This document shows positions 32,715 to 42,352 of a stretch of DNA of 64,000 nt, in pieces (positions within the stretch are counted from its first letter, which is position 1; each line of letters opens with the position of its first letter). A program made the translations under genes and the position numbers. A model generated the notes under the pieces. The model was not told the DNA's origin and searched no databases. It saw only the letters and a list, made by a program, of their open reading frames with translations. This DNA comes from Akkermansia muciniphila. Its GTDB lineage: Bacteria; Verrucomicrobiota; Verrucomicrobiia; Limisphaerales; UBA9464. The stretch is from positions 1 to 64,000 of the forward strand of contig CAMAUY010000006.1 in the NCBI GenBank assembly GCA_945861565.1, given 5' to 3'.

Positions 32715-35684
32715 ATGAAAGCGTTGTTTTGGATCCTGGCACTTGTCGCCAGTGCTCACGTGAGCGCTGGGGGCGTCGGCGGCATTGACTATTCTCGCGA
32801 AATCAAACCGTTGTTGCGAGACCGTTGCTACGCGTGTCATGGAGCTCTCAAACAGAAAGCGGGTCTCCGTGTCGATACCGGCGCTGACGTTCGCCGAGGC
32901 AGCAAGGACGGGTTGGTAATTCTTTCCAATGATTTTTCGGCCAGCCCACTCTTGCTGCGTGTCGCATCGACCAATTTGGACCACCGCATGCCACCCGAAG
33001 GCGAGCGGCTCACGCCGGTCCAAATTGGATTGCTCCGTGCCTGGATCATGCAGGGTGCTGCCTCGCCCGTTGACGAAAAAGGAGAACCGGAGCCCGGCGA
33101 ACACTGGGCATTCAGGCCTCCGATCCGTTCGCCCCTTCCGATGATCGAGCGCCGGTCCGCCGCAATCTCCAACCCCATCGATGGGTTCATTTCGGCACAA
33201 TACGAAAAGCAAGGCCTCACGCCGCAGCGGGAAGCGCCGAAGGGAGTTCTGTTGCGCCGAGTTTACCTCGACCTGATTGGCCTGCCGCCGACGCGGGAGG
33301 AACTACTCGCCTTTCTTGCCGATCCCGCACCGGATGCTTACGAGCGGGTTGTCGAGCGTCTGCTCAATTCCCCGCGGCACGGCGAACGCTGGGCGCGCCA
33401 TTGGATGGATATCTGGCGTTACGCGGACTGGTACGGCCGCCGCACCGTGCCGGACGTGTGGAACAGCGCCCCGCAGGTTTGGCGATGGCGCGAATGGATC
33501 GTCGACTCGCTCAATGCCGATAAGGGCTATGACCGGATGCTGGTCGAGATGCTGGCGGCGGATGAGGTTGCGCCGGCGGACGATACCGTGCGGGTAGCCA
33601 CGAGCTACCTCGTTCGCAACTGGTATGCGCTCAATCCAAACCAGTGGATGCGCGACATCGTCGAGCACACGGGCAAGGCGTTTCTCGGCCTGACGTTCAA
33701 CTGTGCGCATTGCCACGACCACAAATACGATCCGATTACGCAACGCGACTATTTCCAGTTCCGCGCGTTCTTCGAGCCGCTGCAAGTGCGGCAGGATCGC
33801 GTGCCAGGCGATGCCGATCCCGGCCCGTTTCAAAAGTATGAATATTCGGTGCTTCGAAAAGTGAACACCAACGGAATGGTCAGTGTTTTTGACGAAAACC
33901 TTGACGCAAAAACGTTTCTCTATCTTCGCGGGGATGAGCGGAGCCTTCCGGAAGGCAAACCGACGGTCCCTCCGGGTATGCCTCTGTTCCTGGGGGGCGA
34001 TTCATTGACGATGCAACGGCTCGACCTGCCGGTGGGCGCTCATTACCCCGGCGTGAAACCGTTCATTCGGCAGGCCGAAAAGGAAAAGTACGAGCATGGC
34101 TTGGCCGCAGCCATGGACTCGTTGAGCTCCGCTACCCGGCAACTCGCCGATGCCCGCGGCAAGTTTGCCGCCGCGGAAGCGACGAACTCAATGGCGGTGC
34201 GAGCCATGGCGTTTTCCGACCTTCTCGGTGCCGAGATCCGGTGGCGTAATCAGTCGAATCAACTTGCCGTGGCGCGCACCGAGTTGGACGCCTTGCGCGC
34301 CCGTCTCGTGGCCGACGAAGCGCTCTACACCGTCCCGCTTAGCAGTCGAAGGGAAGGGCTTGATTCTGAAAAGGCGGACGTTAGTGGCGTGAAACCCCGA
34401 GTTAACGAGGCTCCCTCCGCCCGGTCCGCTGCGGATGAGTTGGCCGCTGCCGCCGGCCGAGCAGAACGGATGGTAAGCCTGCGCAAAGCGGAAGCCAAAA
34501 TGTCGGCTGCGGACGGAGTGCTGGCGTTGCTGCAAGCGGAGCAAGCGGCGGCGGCGGCGCGACGCAGCGCCGAAGGAGCGGGCGAAAAAAAGGAAGAGAA
34601 GGAGAAAGCCGAAGCGGCGCTCAAGAAGGCGCAGGAACAAGTTTCCAGCGCGAAAACAAATTCCGAAATCGCTCACGCCGCACTCCAGACCAATACGACC
34701 GCCTACACCCCGCTGACGCCGGTTTACCCCGCGCAGAGCACTGGCCGACGCAGCGCACTGGCGGGTTGGCTCACCCGGCGTGACAATCCACTCGCGGCTC
34801 GAGTCGCGGTGAATCACGTCTGGGCGCGCCACTTCCACGCGCCGCTCGTAACCTCGGTGTTTGACTTTGGCCGGAATGGGTCTCCCCCGACGCACCCGGA
34901 ACTCCTCGACTGGTTGGCGGTCGAGTTTATGGAACATGGCTGGAGCATGAAGCATTTGCATCGCCTGATTGTCACCAGCAGCGTGTACCGCCAAAACTCC
35001 GTAACGGCCGAATTAAGGACGCCGGGTTCCGTCGATTCCAAAGTCGAAAATGACCTTCACGCGTCGACGGCTCGGAATAAAGCCCGCGATCCGGCCAATA
35101 AATTCCTTTGGCGGATGAATCCCGGCCAGATGGAGGCGGAGGTGCTGCGTGACAGTCTGCTCCATCTGGCCGATGCACTCGACTTGCCCCAGGGCGGTTA
35201 TCCTCTGCCAAACAAGGACGCCGAAACATCGCACCGGCGCAGTCTTTACTTCGAATGTTTTCCGGAGCCGGGCGGCCAGAGCGAGTTTGCCACCCTGTTC
35301 GATCCGCCGGGAGCGATCGAGTGTTACCGCCGATCCAAAACGATTGTGCCGCAGCAGGCGTTGGCCCTGACCAACAGCCGATTTTCCAGGGAACAGAGTC
35401 GAGCAATTGCCCGGCGGCTGAATGATGCATTCCCAGCGGACGCCAGGCGCGGCGACTCAGACTTTCTCGCGGCCGCTTGGGAACAAATTCTCACCCGACG
35501 ACCGTCCGGGGAAGAACTCGCGGCGTGCCAGGATTTTCTCCGACACGAGATGGAACCGGTGGTAGAGTCGAGCGCGGGTGGCGGGGAACCCAAAAAAGCC
35601 GACATTGCACGAGCCCGACTCCATGCCCGCACCAGTCTCGTCCAGGCACTGTTTAACCATAACGGTTTTGTAACGATCCGATGA
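32715..35684 (+). CDS. Secreted DUF1549/DUF1553 (PSCyt2/PSD1) planctomycete cytochrome c protein
   Basis: A 989-residue exported protein. The signal peptide is residues 1-19. The PSCyt1 haem motif is CYACH at residues 38-42, and a second CxxCH, CAHCH, occurs at 330-334 in the DUF1549 domain. An alanine- and glutamate-rich coiled-coil stretch occupies about residues 460-660. DUF1553 is at the C-terminus (YPAQSTGRRSALAGWL, then NPLAARVAVNHVWARHFHAP). AGAGGA (32700-32705) precedes the ATG. Its stop codon overlaps the DUF1501 start (ATGA), showing translational coupling. The family is abundant in PVC bacteria, function unknown. Confidence 0.92.
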   Translation: MKALFWILALVASAHVSAGGVGGIDYSREIKPLLRDRCYACHGALKQKAGLRVDTGADVRRGSKDGLVILSNDFSASPLLLRVASTNLDHRMPPEGERLTPVQIGLLRAWIMQGAASPVDEKGEPEPGEHWAFRPPIRSPLPMIERRSAAISNPIDGFISAQYEKQGLTPQREAPKGVLLRRVYLDLIGLPPTREELLAFLADPAPDAYERVVERLLNSPRHGERWARHWMDIWRYADWYGRRTVPDVWNSAPQVWRWREWIVDSLNADKGYDRMLVEMLAADEVAPADDTVRVATSYLVRNWYALNPNQWMRDIVEHTGKAFLGLTFNCAHCHDHKYDPITQRDYFQFRAFFEPLQVRQDRVPGDADPGPFQKYEYSVLRKVNTNGMVSVFDENLDAKTFLYLRGDERSLPEGKPTVPPGMPLFLGGDSLTMQRLDLPVGAHYPGVKPFIRQAEKEKYEHGLAAAMDSLSSATRQLADARGKFAAAEATNSMAVRAMAFSDLLGAEIRWRNQSNQLAVARTELDALRARLVADEALYTVPLSSRREGLDSEKADVSGVKPRVNEAPSARSAADELAAAAGRAERMVSLRKAEAKMSAADGVLALLQAEQAAAAARRSAEGAGEKKEEKEKAEAALKKAQEQVSSAKTNSEIAHAALQTNTTAYTPLTPVYPAQSTGRRSALAGWLTRRDNPLAARVAVNHVWARHFHAPLVTSVFDFGRNGSPPTHPELLDWLAVEFMEHGWSMKHLHRLIVTSSVYRQNSVTAELRTPGSVDSKVENDLHASTARNKARDPANKFLWRMNPGQMEAEVLRDSLLHLADALDLPQGGYPLPNKDAETSHRRSLYFECFPEPGGQSEFATLFDPPGAIECYRRSKTIVPQQALALTNSRFSREQSRAIARRLNDAFPADARRGDSDFLAAAWEQILTRRPSGEELAACQDFLRHEMEPVVESSAGGGEPKKADIARARLHARTSLVQALFNHNGFVTIR

Positions 35685-37171
35685 AAACAAACTACTCCTC
35701 GTGTGGACGGGTCCCTCGCCGAACGTTCCTGGCAGATGTCGGGATGGGCTTTGCGGGATTGACGCTCGGCTCGATGTTGTGGCGCGACGGCGTGGCGCGC
35801 GCGGATCAGCCTGGGTCGATCTGGACGCCACCGACGGGGCAGCCACTCGTCAAGCCGAAAGCAAAATCAGTCATCTGGGTTTTTCTGAGTGGCGGTTACA
35901 GCCACCTCGAGACGTTTGACCCCAAGCCGGCCCTCGTTGATTACGCGGGAAAAACGTTCGATAAAACCCCGTTCGAGAACCCGATCGCTTCGCGGAAACA
36001 CAAGAATCGGTTCCGGTCCGTGCCGGCGGATTCCGTCAATGTCCGGGACGTTTACCCCATTATCTACCCATCGCAGGTCGGCTGGAAGCCCTACGGCCAA
36101 TGCGGGATCGGCATCACGGACTGGTGGCCCCATCTCGCGCAATGTGCCGATGACATCGCCTGGGTGCGTAACATGTGGACGACCGACAACGACCACTGGG
36201 CGGAGAACCAGATTCACACGGGCCGGCATCGGCTCGACGAGACGCAACCCAGCCTGGGCTCCTGGGTGCAATACGGTCTCGGCAGTCTCAATGACAATCT
36301 TCCCAGCTTTGTCACCGTTGGCGTGCCCAAGGCGCATACGACCAGTGAGATCGACCAGGGGTACTATTTGGGACCACAGCACGCTGCCGTCCCGTTGACC
36401 GTCGATCCAAAGAATCCCCTCCCGTTCGGCACGCGCCTCGAAGGCGTCAGTGCTGCCGAACAAGCCAACGAATACGAACTTATCGGCAAACTCAACCGGC
36501 TGGCCGCCGTCGAGTATCCGGATGACGAACGCCTGCGTGCCCGCATCCGGGCTTATGAACTCGCGTTCAAGATGCAGGCCGCCGTCCCCGAGGCGATGGA
36601 TTTCCCGGCCGAGCCCGAACACATCCGCCGCCTCTACGGTCTCGATCAGGACCACACCAAAGTGGCGGGCGAACGTTTGCTATGCGCCCGGCGGTTGGTG
36701 GAACGTGGCGTGCGATTTGTGCTCGCCTATCCGAGTGGGCTTAGCGCATGGGACTCGCATCAAAAACTTAAGAGCAATCACGAGAAGCTCTGCGCCAACG
36801 TAGACCTTCCCGTCGCCGGGCTGCTGCGCGACCTCAAGCAGCGTGGGTTGATGGAGGATGTGGTCGTCGTTTTTTGCACTGAGTTTGGGCGGACACCCGG
36901 CCTCGAACAACGCGCGGGCGGTGCTGACGGCCGCGATCATCACCCTCACGGGTTCACGATTTGGTTCGCCGGCGCCGGCATCCAAGGCGGAACCATTCAT
37001 GGTGAGACGGACGAGCTCGGCTACCATGCGTTGGGTGACGGCCACTACGTGACCGACATCCATGCGACCGTGCTGCACCTGCTCGGCCTCGATCCGCGTC
37101 GACTGGAGATTCCGGGCCGCAAACGCCTCGAGATTGACCACGGCGCGCCCATTACGGAGATCCTGGCGTGA
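35681..37171 (+). CDS. Tat-exported DUF1501 protein
   Basis: A 496-residue member of DUF1501, related to the alkaline-phosphatase superfamily. PRRTFLADVGMGFAGLTLG (about residues 9-27) is the Tat signal. Family segments include FLSGGYSHLETFDPKP, RNMWTTDNDHWAENQIHTGR, VVVFCTEFGRTPG and HHPHGFTIWFAGAGIQGG; several His and Asp residues could bind metal. It is translationally coupled to the DUF1549/1553 gene by a four-base overlap. This pair is the common PVC arrangement. Confidence 0.92.
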   Translation: MKTNYSSCGRVPRRTFLADVGMGFAGLTLGSMLWRDGVARADQPGSIWTPPTGQPLVKPKAKSVIWVFLSGGYSHLETFDPKPALVDYAGKTFDKTPFENPIASRKHKNRFRSVPADSVNVRDVYPIIYPSQVGWKPYGQCGIGITDWWPHLAQCADDIAWVRNMWTTDNDHWAENQIHTGRHRLDETQPSLGSWVQYGLGSLNDNLPSFVTVGVPKAHTTSEIDQGYYLGPQHAAVPLTVDPKNPLPFGTRLEGVSAAEQANEYELIGKLNRLAAVEYPDDERLRARIRAYELAFKMQAAVPEAMDFPAEPEHIRRLYGLDQDHTKVAGERLLCARRLVERGVRFVLAYPSGLSAWDSHQKLKSNHEKLCANVDLPVAGLLRDLKQRGLMEDVVVVFCTEFGRTPGLEQRAGGADGRDHHPHGFTIWFAGAGIQGGTIHGETDELGYHALGDGHYVTDIHATVLHLLGLDPRRLEIPGRKRLEIDHGAPITEILA

Positions 37172-37234
37172 AACAACATTGCCTCTCGTCTTCGGAGTGA
37201 GCTTCCGAACGTTCTCCATGCGCCAGGCATCGGT

Positions 37235-37260
37235 GTTTATCGGCGTTGATCCGTGGTTCC
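37235..37260. repeat. Second copy of the dispersed repeat at 7201-7226
   Basis: The 26 bases match 7201-7226 with one difference (G for C in the middle). It lies just upstream of the amidohydrolase ATG at 37274 and ends within what would be an upstream GTG-started extension, so that extension is unlikely to be coding. Confidence 0.7.
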
Positions 37261-37273
37261 AACTCCGGTTTCG

Positions 37274-39061
37274 ATGATGAATACCTCCGGTTCAAAACCT
37301 GCATCGCGAAAGCGCTGGCGGCTTTTGGCCACCGCGATTTGCCTTCTATCTGCGGCCATTGGACTTTCCTGTCACGCTGCCGATGCGGACTTAATTCTGC
37401 ACAACGGCAAGGTGGCAATCGTGGATGGTGAATTCACCATTCACCAAGCCATTGCCGTCCAGGATGGCCGAATTCTTCAATCGGGGAGCAACGTTGACGT
37501 GTTAAAGCGTCGCGGCCCTCGCACGGAGGTTGTGGATTTGGAGGGTAAACTGGCCTTGCCGGGCTTGATGGACTCGCACGCGCATCCCGCCGACGCGTGC
37601 CTAACCGAGTTCGATCACGAGATTCCGCCAATTGAGCGGATCGCGGACGTACTTGATTACATCCAGGCTCGCACCCGGGCGGTGAAGAGCGGCGACTGGA
37701 TTCAAGTGCGGCAGATATTTATCACACGATTGCGGGAGCAGCGGTATCCCACGCGCGCTGAGTTGGACCGCGTCGCGCCCAGGCATCCGGTCCTTTTCGC
37801 GACCGGTCCCGATGCCTCGCTCAACAGTCTGGCGTTGCAACTCAGCGGCATTGATCGCGACTTCAAAGTCACCGACGGAGGCACCGGTTTCATTGAGACA
37901 GATCCGAAAACGGGCGAGCCAACGGGAATTCTCCGCAACTGCACCCGTTACGTGAAGGTGACGTCCGTGCCCCTCGTTCCATCTCAGGCGGACAAAATAC
38001 ACCGGCTGAGGGAACTGTTCGCGGACTACAATTCCGTCGGCATTACCAGCGTGTGCGACCGCGACGCGGGATTGGACGACATCGCCTTATATCGGGACTT
38101 GCGCGCCCGCGACGAACGGACGGCGCGAGTTCATATCTCGCAACACATTGAATCGATTGGTTCGCTTACGAACATTTTGGAGAACATCCGCCAGGTCGGC
38201 CGCGACCCGCTTTTCAAGGATCGGGACGATTGGCTGCGGATCATCGGGGTCAAAACGTATCTCGACGGAGGGATGCTTACGGGCAGCGCTTTCATGCGTG
38301 AGCCGTGGGGCGTCAGTGAAATTTACTCGATTCGCGATCCAAACTATCGCGGCGTGCGATTCATCCCGCCGGAACGGCTGCTGCCGATGGTGCGCACCGC
38401 CGTCGAGTGCGGCCTCCAATTTACGGCGCACTCGGTTGGGGACGGCGCGGTGCATGCCTTGCTTGATGCGTATGCCGCGGTGGGCAAGGAATTGCCCGTG
38501 CGGAAGACGCGTCCGTGCATCAGTCATTCGAATTTCATGAGCCGGTCGGCCATTGAGGAAGCGACTCGACTTGGTGTCATGATGGATATTCAGCCCGCCT
38601 GGCTTTATCTCGACGCCCACACGCTCATGAAACAGTTCGGCGACGAGCGACTGCGCTACTTCCAACCACTGCGCAGTCTTTTCGATGCGGGCGCGATCGC
38701 GGGCGGCGGCTCCGACCACATGCAGAAAATCGGTTCCCTGCGGTCGGTGAATCCGTATAATCCATTTCTCGGCATGGCGACGGCCATTACACGACGCGCG
38801 AAGCTCTTGGAGAAACCGCTGTACCCCGAGGAGGCGCTCACCCGGGAACAAGTCATCCGCTTCTACACGATCAACAACGCTCGAATTCTCGGGTGCGACG
38901 ATAAACTGGGATCGCTCGAACCTGGCAAGCTCGCCGATATCGTCGTGCTCGACACCAACTTGTTGACCTGTTCAGAAGCTAAAATCGTTGCGACGCAGGT
39001 GTTGCGAACATACGTGGGAGGCAAGCTGGTTTACCGAAAAGAACCCACCGCAAGACCCTGA
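37274..39061 (+). CDS. Exported amidohydrolase (YtcJ-like)
   Basis: A 595-residue metal-dependent hydrolase of the amidohydrolase-3 family. An N-terminal signal peptide (LLATAICLLSAAIGLSCHA) indicates export. Metal ligand motifs are MDSHAHPADACL near residue 100, a histidine in TAHSVGDGAVHALL and an aspartate in GGGSDHMQKIGS. The substrate is unknown. The start is ATG 37274 (adjacent ATG at 37277). It follows the DUF1501 gene, perhaps in the same transcript despite the repeat in between. Confidence 0.88.
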   Translation: MMNTSGSKPASRKRWRLLATAICLLSAAIGLSCHAADADLILHNGKVAIVDGEFTIHQAIAVQDGRILQSGSNVDVLKRRGPRTEVVDLEGKLALPGLMDSHAHPADACLTEFDHEIPPIERIADVLDYIQARTRAVKSGDWIQVRQIFITRLREQRYPTRAELDRVAPRHPVLFATGPDASLNSLALQLSGIDRDFKVTDGGTGFIETDPKTGEPTGILRNCTRYVKVTSVPLVPSQADKIHRLRELFADYNSVGITSVCDRDAGLDDIALYRDLRARDERTARVHISQHIESIGSLTNILENIRQVGRDPLFKDRDDWLRIIGVKTYLDGGMLTGSAFMREPWGVSEIYSIRDPNYRGVRFIPPERLLPMVRTAVECGLQFTAHSVGDGAVHALLDAYAAVGKELPVRKTRPCISHSNFMSRSAIEEATRLGVMMDIQPAWLYLDAHTLMKQFGDERLRYFQPLRSLFDAGAIAGGGSDHMQKIGSLRSVNPYNPFLGMATAITRRAKLLEKPLYPEEALTREQVIRFYTINNARILGCDDKLGSLEPGKLADIVVLDTNLLTCSEAKIVATQVLRTYVGGKLVYRKEPTARP

Positions 39062-39140
39062 ACCAAGCCTTTCACAACCTCTTCACCCACACCGCTCAAC
39101 AGGTTGGTAAAAACACCGACTTGACCCGCCGAATCATCCC

Positions 39141-40460
39141 ATGAAAACGACGACTCTCCTCGCCTGGTTTGCCCTGACATGTCTTGCCACGGCGGTGGAT
39201 TCAGCCGCGGACCTAGCCCCCAAACCTGACGAAACCCAGCTTCCGCGGGCGATGCACATGGCGATGACAGATCGTGCCCGTGTCACGGTCGGCCTGCGTA
39301 CAGGCGATATTTCAGGTGCCGACCACCGGGCGCTCCAGGCGGCGGTGGACTACGTTGCAAGCCTGGGCGGTGGCACGGTCGAGATTGGTGAAGGCGATTT
39401 CCTCATGCGCGATTCGCTCCACCTGCGCCCGAACGTCACCGTGCGTGGGCAAGGTGCGAAGACGATACTTCGCAAGGATAAGGCCAGCGTGTCCGTATTG
39501 GCGCTCGATGGCGATTACGGCGAGGAACAGTTCACGGTGAAAAGTCCGGCCGGGTTTGCGGTCGGCGATGGCGTGGCGATTTGGGATAAGAGCGCGGGTG
39601 GCTTTCATACGACAGTCGCGCGAATCACGGGGCGCTCGGGAAACACCTTTGCCATCAGTCTCCCGCTAAACACGGACTGCCGGGTCGACCAAGGAGCCCA
39701 GGCGGCGACGGTATTCCCGGTCGTCAGCGGGTATCATGTTGAGGGCGCGCGGGTCGAGGACCTGACGATTGAAGGAAGCAAGGAAGATAACGTTGCTCTG
39801 AATGGCTGTCGTGGGGGTGGCATTTTTCTGTACCGCTGCCCCGGGGCGGTCATCGAGCGATGCACGGTCCGAAATTACCATGGAGACGGCATCAGTTTTC
39901 AGCAATGCAACGATGTCACGGTGCGGGCGTGCGTGAGCGAAGGGAATGCGGGGTTGGGCTTGCATCCCGGCAGTGGCTCGCAGCGCCCGGTGGTGCGCCA
40001 GTCTATCGCGCGCAAGAATGGCGAAGATGGTTTGTTCCTTTGCTGGCGAGTCAAGCAGGGTGTGTTCGAGGAGAACCTTCTCGAAGCCAACGGCCGGTAC
40101 GGCATCTCCATCGGACACAAAGACACCGACAACTTGCTTCGCAATAATCAGGTCCGGGGGAATCACGAGGACGGTATTTTCTTTCGCAACGAGACTGAGG
40201 GCATGGCGGGACATCGCAACCGCGTGGAGAACAATCTCATTGAAAACAATGGAGTGAAGCACGGGACGGCGGGCATTCGAGTTCGGGGCGAGACGCGCGA
40301 TCTCATTTTCAAGGGTAACATCATCCGCGATACGCGCTCGGTGGGTGAACGGAAGCAAACCGTCGGTATCCGGTTGGAGGAAAAGGTCGGCGCGGTCACT
40401 CTCGATGGAAACGAGGTTGATGCCAGCCAAGCACTCGTGGATAAACGCACGGCTCGATGA
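39141..40460 (+). CDS. Secreted right-handed parallel beta-helix protein
   Basis: A 439-residue exported protein with a signal peptide ([20 protein letters not shown]). The body has beta-helix coils recognisable from [60 protein letters not shown] and [20 protein letters not shown], as in pectate lyase-like and polysaccharide-binding or degrading proteins. It probably acts on an extracellular glycan, but no catalytic residue can be assigned. It is downstream of the amidohydrolase. Confidence 0.85.
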   Translation: MKTTTLLAWFALTCLATAVDSAADLAPKPDETQLPRAMHMAMTDRARVTVGLRTGDISGADHRALQAAVDYVASLGGGTVEIGEGDFLMRDSLHLRPNVTVRGQGAKTILRKDKASVSVLALDGDYGEEQFTVKSPAGFAVGDGVAIWDKSAGGFHTTVARITGRSGNTFAISLPLNTDCRVDQGAQAATVFPVVSGYHVEGARVEDLTIEGSKEDNVALNGCRGGGIFLYRCPGAVIERCTVRNYHGDGISFQQCNDVTVRACVSEGNAGLGLHPGSGSQRPVVRQSIARKNGEDGLFLCWRVKQGVFEENLLEANGRYGISIGHKDTDNLLRNNQVRGNHEDGIFFRNETEGMAGHRNRVENNLIENNGVKHGTAGIRVRGETRDLIFKGNIIRDTRSVGERKQTVGIRLEEKVGAVTLDGNEVDASQALVDKRTAR

Positions 40461-40549
40461 GATCATCATACGGGCACGAATCCCCGGTATTCGATTTTTC
40501 AAGTTCTGACTTTGGACTACCTATCTGCGAGAATATCTCCTTCCCGCTT

Positions 40550-41308
40550 ATGAATGCACGCCACCGCCACCGCCAACGCCCGGCTTTGCGAAATCCCAGC
40601 AGGACTCCGGGGTTCACCCTGATTGAGCTTTTGGTTGTGATTGCGATTATTGCCATCCTCGCCGGGATGCTTTTGCCAGCCCTCGCGAGGGCGAAGGCGC
40701 GCGCACTCCAGACCTATTGCCTGGGGAGCACTAAGCAGATCGGCCTCGCCGTGGCCGTCTATGGCCAGGACTACGGCCAACGGATTCCCCTCTGCCGCAA
40801 TTGGGGTAAGCAATGGGGAGGGGATCATGCGCTCCGAGCCGACGAAAAATGGATGCCAGAGCTTTTGTACCCGTACATCGGGACCAACGTGAATCATGCC
40901 AGCAACAACGTTACAGTTGCTCAGTACAGTCCGAAGCAAGGGGTCTTCGCGTGTCCGGTTGCGCTCAAGACCAAGCTCAAGACTGGGTCGGCTGGCTCTG
41001 GATTCACCGATGCCAAATTCAAGGATAATGATGGTGTCACCTACGTCTGGAACCATATCTACTTGAGCAAGAACCGCGGTACCTATGAGGATAAAAGACC
41101 CGTCAGTGGACGCCGTGACACGGATATTCCCAATCCTTCCAAAGCCACCCTTACCTGGGAGATCCCCTATTGGGACTACAGGGGAATGCCGCACAATCTT
41201 GGGATGAACCTGGTGCTGGCAGATGGCCATGCGGAGCGAGTGAAAGGGAGTCCGAAGGAAGAAGATTGGTGGGCCTATCACAGCCGGGATGGCTGGGAGG
41301 TTGATTGA
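40550..41308 (+). CDS. Type II secretion prepilin-like protein (H-X9-DG type)
   Basis: A 252-residue protein. [20 protein letters not shown] is the type IV prepilin cleavage/methylation segment, preceded by a basic leader. The C-terminal [14 protein letters not shown] is the H-X9-DG-like end of the DUF1559-related PVC family. Such proteins are numerous in PVC genomes, and their function in pseudopili or substrate display is not settled. The frame is open to 40457, but the ATG at 40550 gives the normal short leader. Confidence 0.9.
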   Translation: MNARHRHRQRPALRNPSRTPGFTLIELLVVIAIIAILAGMLLPALARAKARALQTYCLGSTKQIGLAVAVYGQDYGQRIPLCRNWGKQWGGDHALRADEKWMPELLYPYIGTNVNHASNNVTVAQYSPKQGVFACPVALKTKLKTGSAGSGFTDAKFKDNDGVTYVWNHIYLSKNRGTYEDKRPVSGRRDTDIPNPSKATLTWEIPYWDYRGMPHNLGMNLVLADGHAERVKGSPKEEDWWAYHSRDGWEVD

Positions 41309-41344
41309 GCCCGTGTCGCCCTCGGAGTCCTTGCATCTCGGATC

Positions 41345-42352
41345 GTGCAGACCGTTTTTGAATTCGAAAAACCGGCCGCAGAACCCGCTCTGGCCGCCGG
41401 GCTTCACGGGCCGTTGGCGGCTTTGACTCGTCATGGCGTCCGCCTCGGGACCTCCTCGTGGAAGTACCCGGGTTGGCTGGGTTCCTTCTACCGACGGGAC
41501 CGATACAGTTTCCGCGGCCGATTTTCGGGAAAACGATTTGAAGAGGAATGCCTGTCGGAATACGCGGAGACGTTCCCCACCGTTTGTGTGGACGCTGCGT
41601 ACTATATGTTTCCTTCGCGACAAACTCTGGATCCATTGATGGCGGCGACACCGGCGGAATTTCAATTCGCGTTTAAAGTTACGGATGAGATTACCGTGAA
41701 GCGATTTCCGCAACTGGCCCGTTTTGGAGACAGAGCCGGGCAACGGAACGCAGGGTTCCTGCGGGCAGATCTCTTCGTCCGGCGTTTCCTGGAGCCGCTC
41801 GAACAGTACAAGGAAAAGGTAGGGCCGTTGATTTTCGAGTTCAGCCGGTTTTCGCCCACTGAGTATCCGACGGCGGCTGAGTTTGTCCAAGTGTTGGAGC
41901 CTTTTCTGTGCGGACTGCCCGGTGGTTGGCGGTATGGAGTGGAAATCCGGAATCGCGAGTTTCTGGTCCCGGAATATTTCCGTTGTCTTGCACAATCCGG
42001 TGTGGCGCATGTTTTTAATGCTTGGGAAGCAATGCCCCCTCTGGCCGAACAACTCGATCATCCGGACAGTCGAACGGCGCCCTGGAGTGCGGCGCGGTTG
42101 TTGCTGAAGCCGGGGCGGCGCTATGAAGAGGCTGTTCGCGCCTTCCAACCGTACACCGAGTTGAAGGATCCGTACCCGGAGGGGCGCGCAGCAGCGATGC
42201 GACTGATCCTCGAATCGCTCCGGCTTCCCGATCGCCGGCAGGCGTTTGTTTACGTCAACAACCGGTTCGAAGGGAACGCTTTGAAGACCATTGTCGCAAT
42301 CCTCGCCGCGGTGGCGGCGATACCGGGAAAGGCGGACTCATGGGAGAAATAA
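41345..42352 (+). CDS. DUF72 family protein
   Basis: A 335-residue TIM-barrel protein of DUF72. LGTSSWKYPGWLGSFYRRD near residue 38 is the family signature, and EFQFAFKVTDEIT, then FSRFSPTEYPTA and FVYVNNRFEGNALKTI are further conserved segments. A GTG start at 41345 is used. Function unknown. The glycosyltransferase start overlaps its stop by one base. Confidence 0.88.
   Translation: MQTVFEFEKPAAEPALAAGLHGPLAALTRHGVRLGTSSWKYPGWLGSFYRRDRYSFRGRFSGKRFEEECLSEYAETFPTVCVDAAYYMFPSRQTLDPLMAATPAEFQFAFKVTDEITVKRFPQLARFGDRAGQRNAGFLRADLFVRRFLEPLEQYKEKVGPLIFEFSRFSPTEYPTAAEFVQVLEPFLCGLPGGWRYGVEIRNREFLVPEYFRCLAQSGVAHVFNAWEAMPPLAEQLDHPDSRTAPWSAARLLLKPGRRYEEAVRAFQPYTELKDPYPEGRAAAMRLILESLRLPDRRQAFVYVNNRFEGNALKTIVAILAAVAAIPGKADSWEK

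Noticed and set aside
40517..42148. 543-codon minus-strand frame
   Set aside because: It is antisense to the prepilin-like and DUF72 genes, both of which have diagnostic motifs; no motif appears in the antisense translation.
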